Of a stretch of 64,000 nucleotides of DNA, positions 50,676-59,804 are shown in pieces. Numbering within the stretch: position 1 is the first letter of the stretch; each line of letters opens with the position of its first letter. Both the position numbers and the translations under genes were made by a program. The stretch is from Anaerotruncus colihominis (GTDB lineage Bacteria > Bacillota > Clostridia > Oscillospirales > Ruminococcaceae), in NCBI GenBank assembly GCA_025146135.1, contig CP102255.1, positions 2,294,001 to 2,358,000 on the forward strand, written 5' to 3'. A model generated the notes under the pieces. That model did not search any database, was not told the origin of the DNA, and saw only the letters and a list, made by a program, of their open reading frames with translations.

Positions 50676-52714
50676 GCGCGAAACAGACTGAAAGCAAAAT
50701 TACCGCCCTCTATGAGCGGCTGTCCCGCGACGATGACAATGCCGGAGATAGCAATTCCATCGTGAATCAGAAAAAATATCTCGAAAGCTATGCCCAGCAG
50801 AGAGGCTACACCAACTGTCGGCACTATACCGACGACGGCTGGAGCGGCGGCAACTTTGAGCGTCCAGCATGGAAGCAACTCATCGCAGACATTGAGACGG
50901 GCAAGGTTGCCCATGTGATCGTCAAGGATATGAGCCGGGCAGGGCGTGACTATCTGCAAACCGGCTTTTACACGGAGGTGTTCTTCCGGCAGCACGGCGT
51001 CCACTTTGTCGCCATCGCAAACAGCGTGGACAGCGATGACCAGAACAGCAATGAGTTTGCCCCCTTCCTCAACATCATGAACGAGTGGTATCTGCGCGAC
51101 CTGAGCCGCAAGCAGAAAACCGCCATCCGTGTCAAGGGCGAATCCGGAAAGCCCACCACCAACTGTGCCATCTATGGCTACAAGAAAGACCCGGAAAACA
51201 AATACCATTGGCTGATCGACGAGGAAGCTGCCGCCGTGGTGCGGCGCATTTTTCGGCTGACTATTGAGGGTAAAGGTCCCTACGATATTGCCCGTATTCT
51301 CTTTGAGGATAAGGTGGAGACGCCCGCCGTGTACTTTGGTAAACAGGGCAAGGGCATTTGGAAAAGCAAAGAGGAATTTTCCAATCCCTATAACTGGAGC
51401 GGCTATGTTGTGGGACAGATCCTCTCCAAGCCGGAGTATATGGGGCATACGGTCAATTTCCGTTCCCACAAGCAGTCCTACAAGGATAAAAACGCCGTGA
51501 TGAATCCCAAGGAGGATTGGCTGATCTTTGAGGATACCCACGAGGCGATCGTGGACAGGGAGACATGGGAGCTTGCGCAGAAGCTCCGCAAGACACCCAA
51601 ACGCATCGACACCATCGGAGAGGCAAATCCGCTGACCGGCCTTTTGTACTGCGCCGACTGCGGCGAGAAGATGTATAACCACCGCTCCAAAGGCGGCACA
51701 GAGAACAATCCCTATCCATCTGACTTCTTTGATTGTTCCTCTTATACCCTTGCTCGCCAAAAGCGCACGACCGCCTGCTGCGGTCATTATATCACGACCA
51801 AGGCCCTGCGTACCCTGATTCTGGATACCATCCGCACGGTCAGCACCTTTGCGATCTCCAATCAGGCGGCGTTTATGGAAAAGGTGCGCTCTGCCTCCCA
51901 GCTCCGGCAGGCAGAAGCGGCCAGGGATGCCAAGCGTAAGCTGAACAAGGACAAAAAGCGCATTGCCGAGCTGGACACCATCATCAAAAAGCTCTATGAA
52001 TCCTTTGCCGTCGGGCGCATCACCGAGGAACGCTTTGACAGTCTGCTGGCAGATTACGAAAATGAGCAGAAAACGCTGCAAGTCTCTGTCACAGAAGCGG
52101 AAGAGAAGCTGTCCGCTTTTGCAGAGGACACCGCCCGTGTGGAGCAATTTCTGGAGCTGGCAAGGAAGTACACGGACTTTTCTGAACTGACCACTCCGAT
52201 GATCAACGAGTTTATTGAGAAAATCATCGTCCACGCCCCGGAGCGCATCGACGGCGACCGGGTGCAGGAGGTGGAGATTCACCTTCGCTTTATCGGGCAG
52301 TTTGAGCTTCCCGTGCCAGAACTGACCGAGGAAGGAATCAAGCGGCAGGAGTTTTTGAAGAAAGAGCGTATCCGCAGCCGGGAGCGCTATCAAAAGCTGA
52401 AATCTGGTGAACGCGCTGTCGGCGTTCCTGTTACGCTGACATGCAAGTGCTGCGGGCAGAAATTTGAATCCAAGCGGACAAATACCCTGTTCTGCGGCCC
52501 CAACTGCCGTGCTAAATTTTATCGGCAGGAGGCGGCAGAAAGCCGCAGCCGGGAGTGTACCTGCGAGAACTGCGGCAAGGTGTTTCCAACGACACGAAGC
52601 AGCGTCAAATACTGCTCCGATGATTGCCGGTATGCAGCGCAAATCAAGCGGCAGGGCGCACGGAAGAAAGCCTTGCGAGAATCTGAGAACGAGGAAAAAA
52701 TCAAAACAGCATAA
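50672..52714 (+). CDS. large serine recombinase with extra C-terminal zinc fingers
   Basis: A 680-residue site-specific integrase/excisionase. Resolvase domain with catalytic S18 (ALYERLSRDD) and the conserved VIVKDMSRAGRDYLQTGFY; recombinase domain (GPYDIARILFED, WSGYVVGQILSKPEYMGH); zinc ribbon CADCGEKM...C; long coiled coil (about residues 410-490); then an unusual pair of zinc fingers CKCCGQKFESKRTNTLFCGPNC and CENCGKVFPTTRSSVKYCSDDC. The enzyme looks complete and could move the 50-58 kb element. Confidence 0.92.
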   Translation: MSAKQTESKITALYERLSRDDDNAGDSNSIVNQKKYLESYAQQRGYTNCRHYTDDGWSGGNFERPAWKQLIADIETGKVAHVIVKDMSRAGRDYLQTGFYTEVFFRQHGVHFVAIANSVDSDDQNSNEFAPFLNIMNEWYLRDLSRKQKTAIRVKGESGKPTTNCAIYGYKKDPENKYHWLIDEEAAAVVRRIFRLTIEGKGPYDIARILFEDKVETPAVYFGKQGKGIWKSKEEFSNPYNWSGYVVGQILSKPEYMGHTVNFRSHKQSYKDKNAVMNPKEDWLIFEDTHEAIVDRETWELAQKLRKTPKRIDTIGEANPLTGLLYCADCGEKMYNHRSKGGTENNPYPSDFFDCSSYTLARQKRTTACCGHYITTKALRTLILDTIRTVSTFAISNQAAFMEKVRSASQLRQAEAARDAKRKLNKDKKRIAELDTIIKKLYESFAVGRITEERFDSLLADYENEQKTLQVSVTEAEEKLSAFAEDTARVEQFLELARKYTDFSELTTPMINEFIEKIIVHAPERIDGDRVQEVEIHLRFIGQFELPVPELTEEGIKRQEFLKKERIRSRERYQKLKSGERAVGVPVTLTCKCCGQKFESKRTNTLFCGPNCRAKFYRQEAAESRSRECTCENCGKVFPTTRSSVKYCSDDCRYAAQIKRQGARKKALRESENEEKIKTA

Positions 52715-52783
52715 GAAAAGACGCGGACGGCGGCTTGCCCCATATCGGGCAGGCCGTCGTTTTTGCGCAGAAATGGAGGTATC

Positions 52784-53413
52784 ATGCGTATTTTTGAAAT
52801 TGTAAAAGAAAACGTCAATCTTCGGGAAGCGGCAGAACTGTACGAGATAGATGTGAATAGGTATGGAAAAGCCCTTTGTCCCTTTCACAACGACCGGCAC
52901 CCCAGTCTGTATGTGGCCGACGACCACTATTATTGCTTTGCCTGCGGGGAACACGGAGATGTGATCGACTTTGTGGGCAGACTGTTTCAGCTTTCGCCCT
53001 ATGATGCGGCACGAAAGCTGATGGCAGATTTCCACCTCGCCCCGGACAAGCCGCCCAGTGCAGCGGCGATCCAAGCAAAGCGCATCCGAACAGAAGCACA
53101 GCAGCTCATGGAAAACGAGCAGCTGTGCTTTTCTGCTTTGTCTGATTACGCCCGTGTGCTGCGGGACTGGAAGGTGCAGAATGCGCCGCAATCGCCTGAT
53201 GCGCCTATCCATGCGCGATTTGTAGAAGCCTGTCACAGGCTGGACGAGACGGAATACTACTTGGATATTCTGTGTGTCGGGGATTCCCACGAACGTGCTG
53301 AAGTGGTGCAGCAGCAGATGGCGGACGGCAAGCTGGACAGGCTGCGACAGAGATTAGAGGAAATTCACAAGGAGGAATTAGAAGATGGATATGACACCGC
53401 AGACGTGGCCTGA
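52784..53413 (+). CDS. CHC2 zinc-finger primase-like protein
   Basis: A 209-residue protein. The N-terminal CHC2 finger has C32, H35, C51 and C54 (LCPFHNDRHPS, YYCFACGEHGD), as in DnaG primases; no TOPRIM catalytic domain follows. The rest is helical and acidic. GGAGG precedes ATG 52784. It overlaps the helicase/primase gene by 29 bases, so the two probably act together in element replication. Confidence 0.88.
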   Translation: MRIFEIVKENVNLREAAELYEIDVNRYGKALCPFHNDRHPSLYVADDHYYCFACGEHGDVIDFVGRLFQLSPYDAARKLMADFHLAPDKPPSAAAIQAKRIRTEAQQLMENEQLCFSALSDYARVLRDWKVQNAPQSPDAPIHARFVEACHRLDETEYYLDILCVGDSHERAEVVQQQMADGKLDRLRQRLEEIHKEELEDGYDTADVA

Positions 53414-54686
53414 GTGGTACGACGGCAGGCACATCAATGAGGTGCTGTTCTGCCAGCAGTTTTTGGACAAGCACCCCATGAAGTGTGTTCGCGGGCGGCT
53501 GTTCACGGTGGATGGACTGATTGAGGACGAGTGGTGGATTGGGAATCTCATTCTGGAAGAAATCTCCGGTGTGCTGACCTCCGGCCTGTCCAAAGTTGTG
53601 ACGAACCTGCTTGCCAGCATCAAGCTGCAAGCGTATTCGCCGCCGCTGCCCATCGAGACTGACCGTATCCACGTTGCCAACGGGACGTATTTCATGGACG
53701 ACAGCTTCACCACCGATAAGAGCTACTGCAACAACCGCCTGACCGTTGCTTATAACTCTGATGCACCTGCGCCAAAAAAATGGCTGCAATTCCTGTCAGA
53801 GTTGCTGCAGGCGGAGGATGTTCCCACCTTGCAGGAGTTTCTCGGCTATTGTCTGCTGCCGACTACCAAGGGGCAGAAAATGCTCATGCTCATCGGCAAG
53901 GGCGGCGAGGGTAAAAGCCGTATAGGCCTTGTCATGCGCTCTCTGCTGGGCGACAGCATGAATACCACCAGCATCCAGAAGGTAGAAAGCAACCGGTTCA
54001 GCCGTGCGGACTTGGAAAACAAGCTGCTGATGGTGGACGATGATATGGACATGAGCGCTCTGCCCAAGACCAACTATATCAAATCCATCGTGACCTCCGA
54101 GTGCAAGATGGACATGGAGCGCAAGGGTGTGCAGAGCTACCAGAGTCAGCTTTATGTGCGCTTTCTCTGCTTCGGTAACGGGGCGCTGACGGCTTTGCAC
54201 GATAAGTCCGACGGTTTCTTTCGCCGTCAGATCGTATTGACCACCAAAGACCGGCCCGCAGGCAGAGCGGACGATCCGTTTCTGGTGGACAAGCTGCTGC
54301 GGGAAAAGGAGGGTATCTTTCTCTGGTGTCTGGAGGGGCTGCACCGGCTGATCAGGAACAACTATCAGTTCAGCATTTCGGGTAAGGCCAGAGAAAACAT
54401 GGAGGCGGTCAAGCGCAGCAGCAACAATGTGATTGAGTTTTTGCAATCTGAGGGCTATATCCGCTTTCGGGCAGACAGTGAAGCCAGCTCCAAGGCGATC
54501 TATGAAGCCTACACAAGATGGTGCGACGATAACGCGCAGAAGCCCATGTCGGCTAACCGTGTCAGCTCTGAGCTTGCACAAAATGAGCGGCTTTACAACG
54601 TGGAGGCCACCAACAACGTCCGTATCGGCGGCAAGCGGGTGCGGGGCTTTGTGGGCATTGAGGTGGTCAACCCGCCGCCATATTGA
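53385..54686 (+). CDS. P4-family phage/plasmid primase-helicase
   Basis: A 433-residue superfamily 3 helicase: Walker A GKGGEGKS near residue 171, Walker B LLMVDDDMD, sensor-1 Asn in RFLCFGNGALTALHD, and Arg finger region FFRRQIVLTT. The D5_N-like domain precedes it. Catalytic primase residues are not in this protein, consistent with the partner CHC2 protein. AAGGAGG precedes the ATG. Replicates or unwinds the element. Confidence 0.9.
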   Translation: MDMTPQTWPEWYDGRHINEVLFCQQFLDKHPMKCVRGRLFTVDGLIEDEWWIGNLILEEISGVLTSGLSKVVTNLLASIKLQAYSPPLPIETDRIHVANGTYFMDDSFTTDKSYCNNRLTVAYNSDAPAPKKWLQFLSELLQAEDVPTLQEFLGYCLLPTTKGQKMLMLIGKGGEGKSRIGLVMRSLLGDSMNTTSIQKVESNRFSRADLENKLLMVDDDMDMSALPKTNYIKSIVTSECKMDMERKGVQSYQSQLYVRFLCFGNGALTALHDKSDGFFRRQIVLTTKDRPAGRADDPFLVDKLLREKEGIFLWCLEGLHRLIRNNYQFSISGKARENMEAVKRSSNNVIEFLQSEGYIRFRADSEASSKAIYEAYTRWCDDNAQKPMSANRVSSELAQNERLYNVEATNNVRIGGKRVRGFVGIEVVNPPPY

Positions 54687-54712
54687 AAATGAGAACCGGA
54701 CTTCAAAATTGC

Positions 54713-54909
54713 CGTACACGCTGTACACTCTGTACGGCCGTTTTTGACTTCATTCTCAAAAACCATTCTTGCTTGTGCGTTTCGTGAAACACTTCGCGGT
54801 TACGCATAAAATCAGCCGCTTGCAAAGCTGCGGATGACTGTCCGCTATGCAAAACCGGCGTACAGAAGCGTACACAAGGGGGCTTTGCCGTACCGAACTG
54901 TACACCGGC
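54713..54909. repeat. cluster of GTACA/TGTAC repeats after the primase gene
   Basis: Seven or so GTAC-containing units are packed here: CCGTACACGCTGTACA and CTGTACGG (54712-54737), GGCGTACAGAAGCGTACAC (54858-54876), CCGTACCGAACTGTACACC (54889-54907). Several form inverted pairs. Position next to the replication genes suggests iterons of an origin or an operator. The rest of 54687-55213 has no clear gene. Confidence 0.5.
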
Positions 54910-55213
54910 GGCTCAATTTTGCAGCCCCAAAATCAATCCTTGTGAAATCCGTGAAGATTTTCGCCGCAAGCCGAACGCACTGCACCATCCGGTGATTTAC
55001 CGAAGCGTGAAGCTGCTGCACCGGACTGCGGCATATTCTGCCGCTTCGTATGTTCTCACACAGAACGATGAAGCCGATAGGGTGCTGCTGTGTACAAGGC
55101 ATCACGGACGGAAATCTGAGTGGATTTGCGGAACGGCAGATTTTTCACCGCAAGGCGTACACAGTTCACTTACTCAAAAACCAGTATCACGAAAATATGG
55201 AGGTAAAAAGTTG

Positions 55214-55429
55214 ATGAAATCCAATCTGAGAAATGAGATCAAGTCGTACATCGTTCGTCAGGGAATGACCATGCAGGAGGTGGTCGATCTGCTGCGGGAC
55301 GAACACGGCTGGTCTGACAGCGTTTCCAACCTGTCCAATAAGCTCCAGCGGGAATCCCTGCGCTATGTTGAGGCTGTCCAGCTTGCCGACGCTCTGGGCT
55401 ATGAGATCATCTGGCAGAAACGAAGATAA
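55214..55429 (+). CDS. small HTH-like protein (DUF6471-like)
   Basis: A 71-residue protein: MKSNLRNEIKSYIVRQGMTM then EVVDLLRDEHGWSDSVSNLS and AVQLADALGYEIIWQKR, the pattern of short phage-type HTH proteins. GGAGG is 9 bases before ATG 55214. It lies 14 bases before the DUF3847 gene. Confidence 0.7.
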   Translation: MKSNLRNEIKSYIVRQGMTMQEVVDLLRDEHGWSDSVSNLSNKLQRESLRYVEAVQLADALGYEIIWQKRR

Positions 55430-55443
55430 GGGGGATTTTTTAT

Positions 55444-55650
55444 ATGACGGATACGGAAAAGAAGCTGTTGCAGGCACGGCACCGGTTAGAGGAAGCACAG
55501 GCCAGAGACAGAGTAAAGGAACAAAAGATGCGAACGCGCAGGCTCATTCAGGAGGGCGCGATTCTGGAAAAGGTACTGCCGGAGGTGCGGACGATGGAAC
55601 CGTCTGTGCTGGAAGATTATCTGATACAGAAGCTGCCGCAGCACGATTGA
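55444..55650 (+). CDS. DUF3847 protein
   Basis: A 68-residue charged helical protein with the family stretch HRLEEAQARDRVKEQKMRTR and RRLIQEGAILEKVLP. DUF3847 genes sit just before MobQ relaxases in mobilizable elements, as here. Confidence 0.85.
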   Translation: MTDTEKKLLQARHRLEEAQARDRVKEQKMRTRRLIQEGAILEKVLPEVRTMEPSVLEDYLIQKLPQHD

Positions 55651-55701
55651 ATCCGCATGGAGGTCTCCGGGAAACCGGGGGCCTTCTTCTTTTTTCTCCC
55701 G

Positions 55702-55741
55702 AAGGGCGCACTTACTCACCACCTGTAAAACAGGCGGTGGT
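55702..55741 (-). other. predicted oriT of the MobQ element
   Basis: Read on the minus strand: inverted repeat ACCACCGCCTG-TTTTA-CAGGTGGT (complement of 55718-55741), then GAGTAAGTGCGCCCTT (complement of 55702-55717). The TAAGTGCGCCCT core and the inverted repeat directly 5-prime of it are the IncQ/RSF1010-type oriT pattern recognised by MobQ-family relaxases. The relaxase gene starts 260 bases downstream on the other strand. The rest of 55651-55999 has no gene. Confidence 0.85.
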
Positions 55742-55999
55742 ATGCCTGCGGCATCGTGCGCTCTCCGAGGGGGATTTCGCTTTCTGCGGAAAGCGACAGA
55801 CAATGCCACAGCATCTGCGGATGTTGCTGTCATCGTCTGCGCGATTGGACAAATACCGTCGTGCCCTGCGCCGTTATTTCTCCAACCGCCTGCGCAAACC
55901 TTCCACCGGCAGCTTTACCGCAGAGATGGACGGCGCTCTGTCCGTCCATTTTCTCTTTTACGAAAGAGAAACAGAAAAAGGAAACGAGGTAAACGAACG

Positions 56000-57700
56000 A
56001 TGGCAATTTACCATCTGGAAGCGAAGGTAGTCAGCCGGGGCGCAGGGCGTTCTGCTGTAGCCGCCTCCGCTTATTTGAGCTGTTCCCGTCTGTATAATGA
56101 CTACGACGGGATACAGCATGACTACACAAAAAAGCAAGGGCTTGTCTGGCAGGGAGTGTTTCTGCCGAAATACGCCCCGCAGGAATGGCGGGATCGTGAA
56201 AAACTCTGGAACGCCGTAGAGGAAGTGGAGACTGCAAAGGACAGCCGGTTGGCGCGGGAGTTTGTCGTTGCTCTTCCTGTGGAGCTATCCCGTGGGGAGC
56301 AAATCGAGCTGCTGCAAGAATTTATCCGGGAGCAGTTCGTATCAGACGGGATGTGCGCTGATGCCGCCATTCATGACACCGACGGTCACAATCCTCATGC
56401 CCACACTCTGCTGACGGTGCGCCCGCTTGATGAACAGGGTAACTGGCAGTACAAGACCGAAAAGGAATATCTCTGCGTTCGGAATGGCGAGGAACGGGGC
56501 TTTACCGCTGCCGAGTTTAAGGAGGCCCAGGCAGAGGGCTGGGAGAAGCAGTACCCCTACAAGGTGGGCAAAAGAAAGCTCTATATGGCTCCCTCCGCAG
56601 CAGAAGCGCAGGGCTATGTCCGGGCTGACAAGCATCCCAAAAGCACCCGGTATGGGCGGCAGAATCCCATTGCCGAGCGTTGGAACAGCGAGGAACAGCT
56701 TGTGGAATGGCGCAAGGCGTGGGCAGACGTGACCAACCGCTATTTGGAGCGATACGGGCATGACGAACGCATCGACCACCGCAGTCATGCAGACAGAGGT
56801 TTGAGCGAACAGCCCACCATTCACGAGGGTGTGGTTGCCCATGCGTTGGAAAAGAAAGGCATCATATCTGACCGCTGTGAAATCAACCGACAGATCAAGG
56901 CAGACAATGCACTGCTCCGTGAGCTGAAAGCAACGGTCAAAAAGCTGATGCAGGCGGTAAAGAATACGGTTCCCGCCATAGCGGAGGCAATGGAGAAACT
57001 GCGAAGCAGCATACTGATTTTCAGCTATCAGCTTCGCTATATCGGTGTAGGCAAGAACAGTATGGGCAAGCGTATTGATGCAGTTAAGCCGGAGCTTGAA
57101 CGCTATGTGGGCTTGGTGCAGCAGATCAAGGAGAAATCCAAAGAACGGAAAGCTCTGCTTGCGGAGAAAAAGGAAACGCTGTTCTATCAGATACCCAAGC
57201 TGCACGACCTCACCCGCCGTATTGCCGAGCTGACCGAGGAATTGGAGGAACTGAAAACCGAAAAAGAAATGCTGCTTCGCTCTTTGGACTACACCGACGA
57301 TGTTGGTATTTCTGACGTGAAGAAAGAAATCGCCACATTGGAGAGTGCGCTGCAAAAGCTGTCCGAGCAGGAGGCGAAATATTCTGCCGAGCTTGATGAT
57401 TCCTTGAAGCAGTATGCCGAGCTGAAAGAACAAGCCGCCGGTATGGATGCCGCTGAGCTGATGGATGCACGGCTTGCTGTTCGTGAGGAAAAGGAACGCT
57501 CTGCCGCCGACCGGGTAAAAGCTGCCTACGGCGAGAAGTATGATCCGATGCTGATGCATGACAGCAAGCGTGATGTGGCAAATCTGCTCCACGAGGAAGC
57601 GGAAGTTCGCTCTGTGCGGGAATTCATTCGCCGGAAACAGCAACAGCAGACACAGCAAAAGCAGAATAAGAAGAAAAATCGAGACAGTTGGGAACGATAA
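56000..57700 (+). CDS. MobQ-family relaxase (MobA/MobL)
   Basis: A 566-residue protein. N-terminal relaxase: MAIYHLEAKVVSRGAGRSAV with YLSCSRLYND (catalytic Tyr region), REFVVALPVELSRGEQIELL and HDTDGHNPHAHTLLTVRPLD, the His triad that holds the metal. From about residue 320 it is a long coiled coil rich in Glu/Lys/Leu. No primase domain. ATG at 56000 with GAGG 9 bases upstream; the frame is open further 5-prime, but the MAIYHLE start is family-typical. It would nick the oriT at about 55.7 kb and use a resident conjugation system. Confidence 0.93.
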   Translation: MAIYHLEAKVVSRGAGRSAVAASAYLSCSRLYNDYDGIQHDYTKKQGLVWQGVFLPKYAPQEWRDREKLWNAVEEVETAKDSRLAREFVVALPVELSRGEQIELLQEFIREQFVSDGMCADAAIHDTDGHNPHAHTLLTVRPLDEQGNWQYKTEKEYLCVRNGEERGFTAAEFKEAQAEGWEKQYPYKVGKRKLYMAPSAAEAQGYVRADKHPKSTRYGRQNPIAERWNSEEQLVEWRKAWADVTNRYLERYGHDERIDHRSHADRGLSEQPTIHEGVVAHALEKKGIISDRCEINRQIKADNALLRELKATVKKLMQAVKNTVPAIAEAMEKLRSSILIFSYQLRYIGVGKNSMGKRIDAVKPELERYVGLVQQIKEKSKERKALLAEKKETLFYQIPKLHDLTRRIAELTEELEELKTEKEMLLRSLDYTDDVGISDVKKEIATLESALQKLSEQEAKYSAELDDSLKQYAELKEQAAGMDAAELMDARLAVREEKERSAADRVKAAYGEKYDPMLMHDSKRDVANLLHEEAEVRSVREFIRRKQQQQTQQKQNKKKNRDSWER

Positions 57701-57710
57701 AATTTCAGCA

Positions 57711-57746
57711 GGAGTGCATTTTGAACGATGCACTCCCGCTTTTTTT
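57711..57746 (+). terminator. terminator of the relaxase gene
   Basis: GGAGTGCAT (57711-57719) with ATGCACTCC (57728-57736), followed by CGCT and a T-run. Confidence 0.9.
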
Positions 57747-57905
57747 CTTTATCCGCCGCCTCTTTTGGGGCGCATTCAACGCTATCCAACCGGAAATTGC
57801 ATCTTTTTTATGAAGACTATTGATTTTTTAGGAAAAATGAGGATACTGTAATCATCGTTATAGAATTGTCGCTACAGAATGTGTATTACAGATAGGAGGA
57901 GCATT

Positions 57906-58517
57906 ATGCCGCCGAAAGCAAAGTTTTCAAGGGAACAGATCACCAAAGCAGCACTCAGTGTTGTTTCTGAAAAAGGGTCGCTGGCACTGACCGCCAAGGA
58001 ATTGGGAGCCGCTCTTGGCACATCCACCACCCCGATTTTTACTGTGTTCAATTCTATGCAGGAAGTTCAGGATGCAGTGATGCTCGCCGCTATGGAGCGA
58101 TTTGAAGAATACGCACACAAAGCGGCACAAATCAAGCCTGTTTTTAAGCAGGTGGGTATGCAGATGATTCTGTTTGCCAAGGAAGAACCAAAGCTGTACC
58201 AACTCATTTTTATGTCTTCCATCAGCGAAGCACAGACCTTTGATGATATTTACGCGCACTTGGGTTCGCTTGCCGATGAATGCCTGGATGTACTTCAAAA
58301 AGACTACGATTTGAGCAAAGACAATGCAAAAACGCTGTTCGAGCACGTATGGATTCACACCTTCGGCATCGGTGCTCTGTGCGCCACCGGTGTGTGTGAT
58401 TTCTCTCATGAACAGATCGCCGAGATGCTGACGCAGGATTTCACGGCCATGATGATCCTACCTTCCCATCCAATAATGACGATTTCCATAGATATATTCC
58501 TCTGCTTTCGGATATGA
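57906..58517 (+). CDS. TetR/AcrR-family regulator, C-terminus possibly altered
   Basis: A 203-residue regulator with HTH GSLALTAKELGAALGTSTTPIFTVFNSMQE and a TetR_C_13-like body. AGGAGG precedes ATG 57906. The last 20 or so residues (LPSHPIMTISIDIFLCFRI) look unlike normal TetR tails, and an IS5-type element begins 38 bases further on, so a rearrangement may have replaced the end and removed the regulated gene. Confidence 0.75.
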   Translation: MPPKAKFSREQITKAALSVVSEKGSLALTAKELGAALGTSTTPIFTVFNSMQEVQDAVMLAAMERFEEYAHKAAQIKPVFKQVGMQMILFAKEEPKLYQLIFMSSISEAQTFDDIYAHLGSLADECLDVLQKDYDLSKDNAKTLFEHVWIHTFGIGALCATGVCDFSHEQIAEMLTQDFTAMMILPSHPIMTISIDIFLCFRI

Positions 58518-58550
58518 TCTTTATATTATTTTAATTTTTTCAAAAAAGCC

Positions 58551-59705
58551 TTAAGGCAATACCGCACAGAACAAAGGTGTGCAATATAACCCCAAAAATG
58601 GTACAATAGACCTATGAATAAGCAGATAACACTGTCCACATTCAGCGATGAGCTGGCGAATGTACGGACGGAGAAAAAAGAATTCCTTGCGCAGATAGAT
58701 CGCATCGTTCCGTGGGGGAAATGGGTCGCAGAGATTAAGCCGTACTATTACAAAGGAGAGCGCGGAAATAAGCCCTACGATTTGGAATTGATGCTGCGGA
58801 TCTATATGCTTCAAAATCTGTATGACCTCTCAGACATGGGAACTGTGGCAGAGGTCATAGACAGCCGCGCGTTTTCAGAGTTCTGCGGCGTTGATTCCAG
58901 CAATCAAGTGCCAGACGGAGATACACTGGGACGGTTTCGGCATATTCTTGAGGAGAACGGCATTCAGCAGAAACTGTTCACCCAGGTGGTCCAAAGCCTT
59001 ACGGAAAAGGGTCTTATTCTCAAGAAAGGCACAATTGTAGACTCAACGATCATAGAAGCCCCATCCTCTACCAAAAACAAGAAGAAGGAACGGGATCCTG
59101 ATGCGCATCAGGTAAAGAAGGGCAATACATGGCATTTCGGATATAAGGCTCATATCGGCGTAGATCAGGACAGTGGTCTGGTTCACAGCGTTGAAGTGAC
59201 TGGTGCCAATACACATGATGTTACAATGGTATCGAAGCTGCTGACTGGGGAAGAAAATGCTGTTTATGGGGACAGCGGATATCTCGGCGCTGAGAAGCGG
59301 GATGACGCCATTACCAGAAATACCAAGGGAAAAAAGATCAAATATAAAACCAACCGCAGACCATCCCAGAGCAAGAAAAAGTCTGCCCGATCCAAAGCGC
59401 AGATTAAGCGCCGTGAACACGAAAAGTCATCTGTCAGAGCAAAAGTAGAGCATGTATTTGGTGTGGTAAAGGGGCAGTTCGGCTTTCGAAAAACACGATA
59501 CCGAGGACTGCGAAAACAGATTGCAAAACTGATTATATTGTTTGCTCTGGCAAATCTCATTCTGGCTGACAGGCCCTTCCTGGCAGTCTGATGAAGTGCT
59601 GCCTCAGACAATAGTTGGATGGCAATACACGGATAAATTTAAAAATACGGGATTCATCCGTAGAATGTCTTGCATTAACAAACCCATTCTGCGGTGTTGC
59701 CTTAA
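58551..59705 (+). mobile_element. complete IS5-family insertion with TTAA duplication
   Basis: The element spans 58555-59701 (1147 bp). Left end GGCAATACCGCACAGAA and right end (complement) GGCAACACCGCAGAA are near-identical inverted ends. TTAA precedes (58551-58554) and follows (59702-59705), as for the 4-bp YTAR duplication of the IS5 group. One transposase gene fills it. Confidence 0.88.
58614..59591 (+). CDS. IS5-family transposase
   Basis: A 325-residue DDE transposase: KPYYYKGERGNKPYDLELMLRIYMLQNLYDLSD (N-terminal domain), first Asp in GTIVDSTIIEAPSS, second in YGDSGYLGAEK, and the closing RAKVEHVFGVVKGQFGF with the Glu, matching the IS5-type spacing. Full length and intact, so the element may be active. 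Flanked by inverted ends. Confidence 0.93.
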   Translation: MNKQITLSTFSDELANVRTEKKEFLAQIDRIVPWGKWVAEIKPYYYKGERGNKPYDLELMLRIYMLQNLYDLSDMGTVAEVIDSRAFSEFCGVDSSNQVPDGDTLGRFRHILEENGIQQKLFTQVVQSLTEKGLILKKGTIVDSTIIEAPSSTKNKKKERDPDAHQVKKGNTWHFGYKAHIGVDQDSGLVHSVEVTGANTHDVTMVSKLLTGEENAVYGDSGYLGAEKRDDAITRNTKGKKIKYKTNRRPSQSKKKSARSKAQIKRREHEKSSVRAKVEHVFGVVKGQFGFRKTRYRGLRKQIAKLIILFALANLILADRPFLAV

Positions 59706-59804
59706 TACAATATTAACATTTGTAAGAAGGAAAAACAAGCCGTCCCCTCTGTATTTTCATTTGGGGCGCTTTATGTTATAATTCCCCTGGAATGAGGTGA
59801 TCAT

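Noticed and set aside
50618..53290. 890-codon minus-strand frame opposite the serine recombinase
   Set aside because: The plus-strand recombinase and CHC2 genes have clear motifs and start sites; the antisense frame has none.
56342..57733. 463-codon minus-strand frame opposite the relaxase
   Set aside because: The relaxase is clearly coded on the plus strand; the antisense product shows no recognisable domain.
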